From NCBI GenBank assembly GCA_008360955.1, contig LUCM01000159.1:33958-97957 (forward strand): a stretch of DNA of 64,000 nt, given 5' to 3'. Below are positions 59,531 to 64,000 of the stretch, in pieces (position 1 is the first letter of the stretch; each line of letters opens with the position of its first letter). The stretch is from Fasciolopsis buskii. Taxonomy: Eukaryota; Platyhelminthes; Trematoda; Plagiorchiida; Fasciolidae. The notes below the pieces were generated by a model that was given only the letters and a program-made list of their open reading frames with translations, was not told the origin of the DNA and made no database searches. The translations under genes were made by a program, and so were the position numbers.

Positions 59531-60700
59531 CGCTATGAATGGCAGAGAACCTGATCAGCCTGCATACTTGAGGTCAAAATAACTTTAGTAGCGGTTGATT
59601 TACCGTCATCCCAGATTTTCCGGGGCGAAAAGCTGATCTCACGAGGGACATATGCACCAACACCACATTTTTCGTTGTGGAAATTGTTCCTAACACAGCC
59701 CGCATTTGCGACAGGTCCCCATCAGACTGCTTCTGGGAGGAGATGGAAGATGATTCCTTTATGTTGTAGCCCGTAAAACATTATGATCGCGTATCCACAG
59801 AACATTTTTGGTCCAGATGAAAATGCTGCCGAAGTATCCGTGTTACTCTCGTGAGTGACCGTGGCAGGCCAACTACCTGGCTGATTGCCTGCATTAACCT
59901 GAGACGGATCTAGAGGGGTATCAATTCTTACTGGTTTCCTACTCTATATATTTTTTTCTTTCAGCACTGGCTGACTATCAGTACTGTTTGTTCGTCTGGT
60001 AGCAGCTTTAGCACTGCCTTTAGTGGCAATATCTACGGAATTTTGCACTGACGACGTAACGGTGGATGGAAAAATTATTAGACCAGATTGGGCTCCATCC
60101 CGTTTCAGCACCACAATTTGAGGAGACGGCTTTTATAAAATTATTTTGGTGTGCCATCAGAGAAATGTAGAGCCCTGGAGTCCATTTGGCATGTGCGAGA
60201 TATATCTACTATGCAGCAAAAATTGAGTATCAGTTCATTTTACCCATTCACAGTTTACCACCTGTTACAGTCGGTCAAATTTCACCGACTACGTTACATT
60301 TTTGGTCATTGTAATGTAGCACAACGACGTGAACAGAGACTGATGCCACAAAAAGGAACTAATGTACCAGAAATCTCCAAGGGATGCGTCATGAAGTTAT
60401 CGCCGGAAGATTAATCTACTGTTCCATAAATCGTGACTGGAGGCAGGAAATACAGAACTCTTAGAGTTGAACGTGCTAAAAATCGCATCAGTATCGTGTC
60501 TAGTAGAGAGAAGATTCGTCTTTAAAAATTTCGATTTCACGCAACTGGAGAGCGCTTTGCCTAAGGAGGTGCGGGGAATTGGGAAGAATTTGTACTGCAT
60601 CTTCGACTAAATGGCTAGTAATTAAAAGTTAGCTCAACAGGAGCTTCATTTGGGAGCTCTGTACACCACAGTTAGCACGTGATGCGTCCTGTGAGCGTCA
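59531..60700. other. Unassigned sequence
   Basis: May include the 5'UTR of the LINE just upstream on the minus strand. Nothing else recognised. Confidence 0.45.
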
Positions 60701-60873
60701 TCGAAGACGGTCAGGGTGTCAGCATTTTGGGCTTTTGAATATGACTTTCAATGGTTCAAATCCTCTCCTATTCCAGGATCTAGTGCATGCTTGAATCCTC
60801 CTTTGGGAAGATAAAGTATTCACTACTGTCATTAATGATTAGGGTGAAAACATAAGATAAAAAGAAAAAAAAG
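60701..60873 (+). mobile_element. SINE family A (copy 7, diverged)
   Basis: CGAAGACGGTCAGGGTGTCA, GGCTTTTGAATATGACTTTC, B-box-like GGTTCAAATCCTCTCC, CGAATCCTCC-like repeat, tail GTCATTAATGATTAGGG then AAGATAAAAAG. Confidence 0.55.
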
Positions 60874-62620
60874 AGCATGTCATGACTATTTGGTGTTTGC
60901 CGTCAATAAATGGTAAAATAATATAGACCAGAGTTGACAGAACTTCACACGTTGAACTCGGCGGGTGGTGAGCGAATTCTCTGGGTTCCTGAAAGGTAAC
61001 ATTTGGAGGCAGTTTTTCTCCTAACAGTTTTTCGATGCCACTAACACTGCCGGTAAACAAGCAACAGGGTCGCGGATTCCTCGGACCGCGATGACAATCA
61101 GGAATAGCCTAGTGAGGAAAGAACAATTAGAATATGGTCAAGCTAAGTTGGGACAGCATGTTTGCAACATGCTGTCTTACCACTGTGGTGATGTCAAAAC
61201 TTCAAGCCTGATTGCATTGGTTTTCGAAACAGAGAGATCATCTCAGGCACAACGCACGACGACGTGGCTTCTGCGACATGTTTTTGAACGGTGATGCTGT
61301 CGCGGTTGACGGATATGGCCGGATAATCATCGTGACTGAGAGGCTGTAGGAAACAGCACCACTTGAACAAACAGCCATCCTCAACATTTTCCGGACAGGA
61401 ATTCGTGGTCAACTAAGACCGAACAGTAAAGATTGGATTCAAATAAATTTATGTCCACTTCAAGTCTGGTTCGTTTGAATGCGAGTTTTTCATGCGTCAG
61501 AGACTCTTCAAGTCCGGGGAGGAGTAACGCTCAGATCGGATGTGCAAGAATATCCATCGGACATCCCTATGTGAAAGCAAAATTTCAGGCGTACCTTTAT
61601 ATGGTTACAAAACAGCGCAGTAAGCATGCATCAGACTTGTCAGTAGTATCACTGTCCCCACGGATTTCCCCACTGGCATTGTTACCTGCACATTTTCTGA
61701 CCTCCGGTTCTTGTGAACTGTTTGTGCCTGTATTCTGCGTAAACCAATGGGTAAATTTAGCAAATCGGATAAAACAGCCCTATAGTGGGGCTTCCACCGT
61801 CTAAAAGTGACCTGACCAGTCGTACAATCTGAGGATAGATTTTTTGAAATCCACTAATCAACTAGAACCAACGGTTGGATAAAGCGAGGTTGGTTTTAAC
61901 GTTAAATGCTCTCACTCCCGATGGGTTATTTTTGACAAGGAATATACTGTTCAGGAGATCAAATCTTTGAGGGAGAGAGTCAATGAATGGGACGATGAAA
62001 AACAATTGCGTGTGACATGGATAGAAGATCGAAGAGAATGAGCCGAGATGACTCAGTAACAAAGCTGTTGGAATAGGATCCTTTCTCCCGAATTCCGATG
62101 CCAGTTGGGGCATGGTAGCTTTGCACCTCAGTCGTTTGTTTCCATCGTTGTGTGGTGATCGAGTTGTGCGGAGAGCAGGCAACGCGATATATTGAATAAT
62201 GAATTATTAGTGATTGCAAGCAAGAAAACGTAATGGGAAGTGATTGCCAACATTAGGCACGATGCGGTATGATGAAAGCCAAGATTAACGGAGGTCTGAT
62301 GTGTTAGCCGGTCAACCACACCTATGCACGTGTATCTATGATTATCTGTTGTTCCTTTTCCACTTGACTGATGGACTGAAGGGCTGCATGACTAATTGAA
62401 TAGCTAGCTTTGGTGACACTGACGGACTGACTAAGTGATTATTTCTTCCGAGCATTCCTTTTTATCTGCCGGTTTAGTACTCGATCCTCCTTCTCAATTC
62501 AATACAGGTCGAGAGTATGTCACAACAGTAAACTGATCTTGAATCCGCATGTTAAGTCGAAATCACAAATCGTTTCATACCACTGCTCCATTGGCCCAAA
62601 AAGCTGAAAATTCGCATACT
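60874..62620. other. Unassigned sequence
   Basis: No gene recognised; holds the perfect hairpin at 61152-61176. Confidence 0.5.
61152..61176. other. Perfect 11-bp hairpin
   Basis: GACAGCATGTT-TGC-AACATGCTGTC: 11 paired bases with a 3-nt loop. Function unknown. It could be a recombination scar or a small fold-back. Confidence 0.6.
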
Positions 62621-62636
62621 TGGAGTGAACAATTAC

Positions 62637-62700
62637 CATCACCACCCCCACCACCACCACCCCCCACCACCCCCCACCATCACCACCACCACCAGCAGCA
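62637..62700. repeat. (CCA)n-rich trinucleotide repeat
   Basis: Imperfect ACC/CCA units mixed with CCCC runs, then CAGCAG/TAG units to about 62725. Strong strand asymmetry. Confidence 0.85.
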
Positions 62701-62804
62701 GTAGTAGCACCAGAAGCAGCAGAATTTTTGATTATCTCCCCGAATAAGCGACTACATCGCTCGATAAAGGACCCGATGACCAAGGCAATGACCCGCTGTT
62801 ATCT

Positions 62805-62975
62805 GAGTATCTTTTACTTCCTTTACTAATACGCCCTCAATGCATATCACTTGCAGAGCGAAGGTCGCGGTCAACAGAGCTTTTACAAGCGATGAAGTCA
62901 ACCACCAATCGGAGGGCTCGAACCCACCATCTTGAGGTTGAAGAGCCACTGCATTTATCACCCGACCATCAAATA
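62805..62975 (-). mobile_element. SINE family A (copy 8, minus strand)
   Basis: Reverse complement shows GATGGTCGGGTGATAAATGC (A-box region), TCAACCTCAAGATGGTGGGT, B-box GGGTTCGAGCCC, GTTGACCGCGACCTTCGC, and a TATTAGTAAAGGAAGTAAAA tail. Confidence 0.7.
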
Positions 62976-64000
62976 ACGTCTCCGTCACGTCTGCGATAGT
63001 TTCGTTTTTCATGCATCCAGCCAAACTGAGGTAGTTTTTACGGTATTTCGTTAACTATTAATATACAATAACCTGCAATTAAAAAGCTCTCATTGAAATT
63101 CCGTGTCTTTTTGAAGAGGTTTAGTTCACTATCAAGTTGCATGTGTCACGTGGATGAGCAAACCGGAGATAGAATCTTCCGTAGAGTAAACATCTTCTTT
63201 TCTGTTCACCTGATCGTTTGCAGTAATCTCGTCTTCGTGTAACAGATAGTAGTGTCGCTCGATCGGTAACACAACCATCCATGAAACATATGACTACACA
63301 GTGCATTATGAATGATAATGAGCGTTGAATTGTGACATACCAACAAGTTCGCAGATGACACGACATCACGTCTTCGGCAACGTACTGTCTCGGTTATCCA
63401 TTCACTTTCACACATTCTTTCGTTCCATACCAAACCAGTCGCTGACATCTTAGATTTATTTACTTAAATCATTGGACTCCTGATGCGTGGGAAATATCGA
63501 TCAACTTTTACCCATCACAAATATGCTTCTTCACGTAGATGTCCTGTGAATGCATCATCACTTGTACAAGAACTGTCAATTCAACTAATACGAATTTTCA
63601 ATATTCACCCAGATTAATTCGTGTTAGTCATTCTAATATTGCCACTAATGGTATGAGTGACCTGTTCTCCAAGTTTCACGAGGCACCATCTCATTTATGG
63701 CTTATAAAGTGCAAAACTTGGTGTACCCTGGCACACTGAGATCCGGCGTCCTGAAAAGTGATTGTCCAGTCAAATCTGCTGGTGAAATTTTCCGGGGACT
63801 GAAAGTCTGAATCACAGATGCCCCTGCGAAAGGACAGAGAACCCACATCCAAAGTCAAACGCTGCACAGCGATCACACCTTATGCTCCTATTCCACGTAA
63901 AATGAGTCATACCCACAGTACTATCACTGGACCGTAACTGATCCATGTGAGAGTTAAAATAATAGTTATCGTGAGAACATGCACACGTGATTTAATGGCT
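62976..64000. other. Unassigned sequence to window end
   Basis: No gene or repeat family recognised. Short open frames here have no identifiable product. Confidence 0.5.

Overview
The window is eukaryotic. The best fit is a digenean flatworm (fluke): one gene is stretched over about 26 kb by long introns, its exons carry serine/proline/alanine-rich insertions, and the rest is dense decayed non-LTR retrotransposons, tRNA-derived SINEs, inverted-repeat elements and microsatellites. No operons, CRISPR array or prokaryotic features are visible. Species cannot be fixed by reading alone. There is one assembly gap (N run) at 48683-48766.

The single confidently recognised gene is the fluke orthologue of TRABID/ZRANB1, a K29/K33/K63-specific OTU deubiquitinase, on the + strand at 1854-28373. 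I resolve seven coding exons (1854-2690, 7680-8373, 10405-10577, 14439-14631, 22184-22309, 24086-24549, 28005-28373). Joined they give 2856 nt with consistent phases and one terminal stop, or 951 residues against about 708 in human. Three NZF zinc fingers lie in exon 1, the ankyrin-type ubiquitin-binding domain spans exons 1-2, and the OTU catalytic domain spans exons 3-7 (Cys561 in exon 3, His700 in exon 6). Five introns are GT-AG. The last is best explained as GC-AG.

Introns (2.7-28 kb). These hold copies of a tRNA-derived SINE (family B: 3.7, 6.6, 10.1, 13.8, 19.0, 21.3 kb), a second tRNA-derived SINE (family A: 11.7, 13.0, 17.4 kb), 3' tails of a LINE (7.1, 22.9 kb; another lies upstream at 1.1 kb), and a LINE remnant at 15.8-18.0 kb with a SINE inserted in it.

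28.4-64 kb. I recognise no further host gene. There is a pyrimidine-rich 3' flank, then two CR1-like LINE remnants on the minus strand (35.8-38.2 and 56.2-59.5 kb), two reverse-transcriptase fragments on the plus strand (40.0 and 44.7 kb), long-armed palindromic elements (41.6 and 57.5 kb, the latter nested in a LINE), a degenerate TATC tetranucleotide field (47.8-48.8 kb), and inverted-repeat elements at 33.8-34.3, 51.0-51.55, 52.3-53.1 and 55.65-55.8 kb.

The most interesting non-gene signal is in those inverted-repeat elements. Two related copies (34.24 and 51.28 kb) contain what reads as a decayed type I hammerhead self-cleaving ribozyme, with different core lesions in each. A third palindrome (55.7 kb, minus strand) has a hairpin followed by a GAAAC core typical of Penelope-like-element hammerheads. 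A small repeated protein-coding family of unknown identity occurs at 18.5, 32.5 and 42.4 kb.
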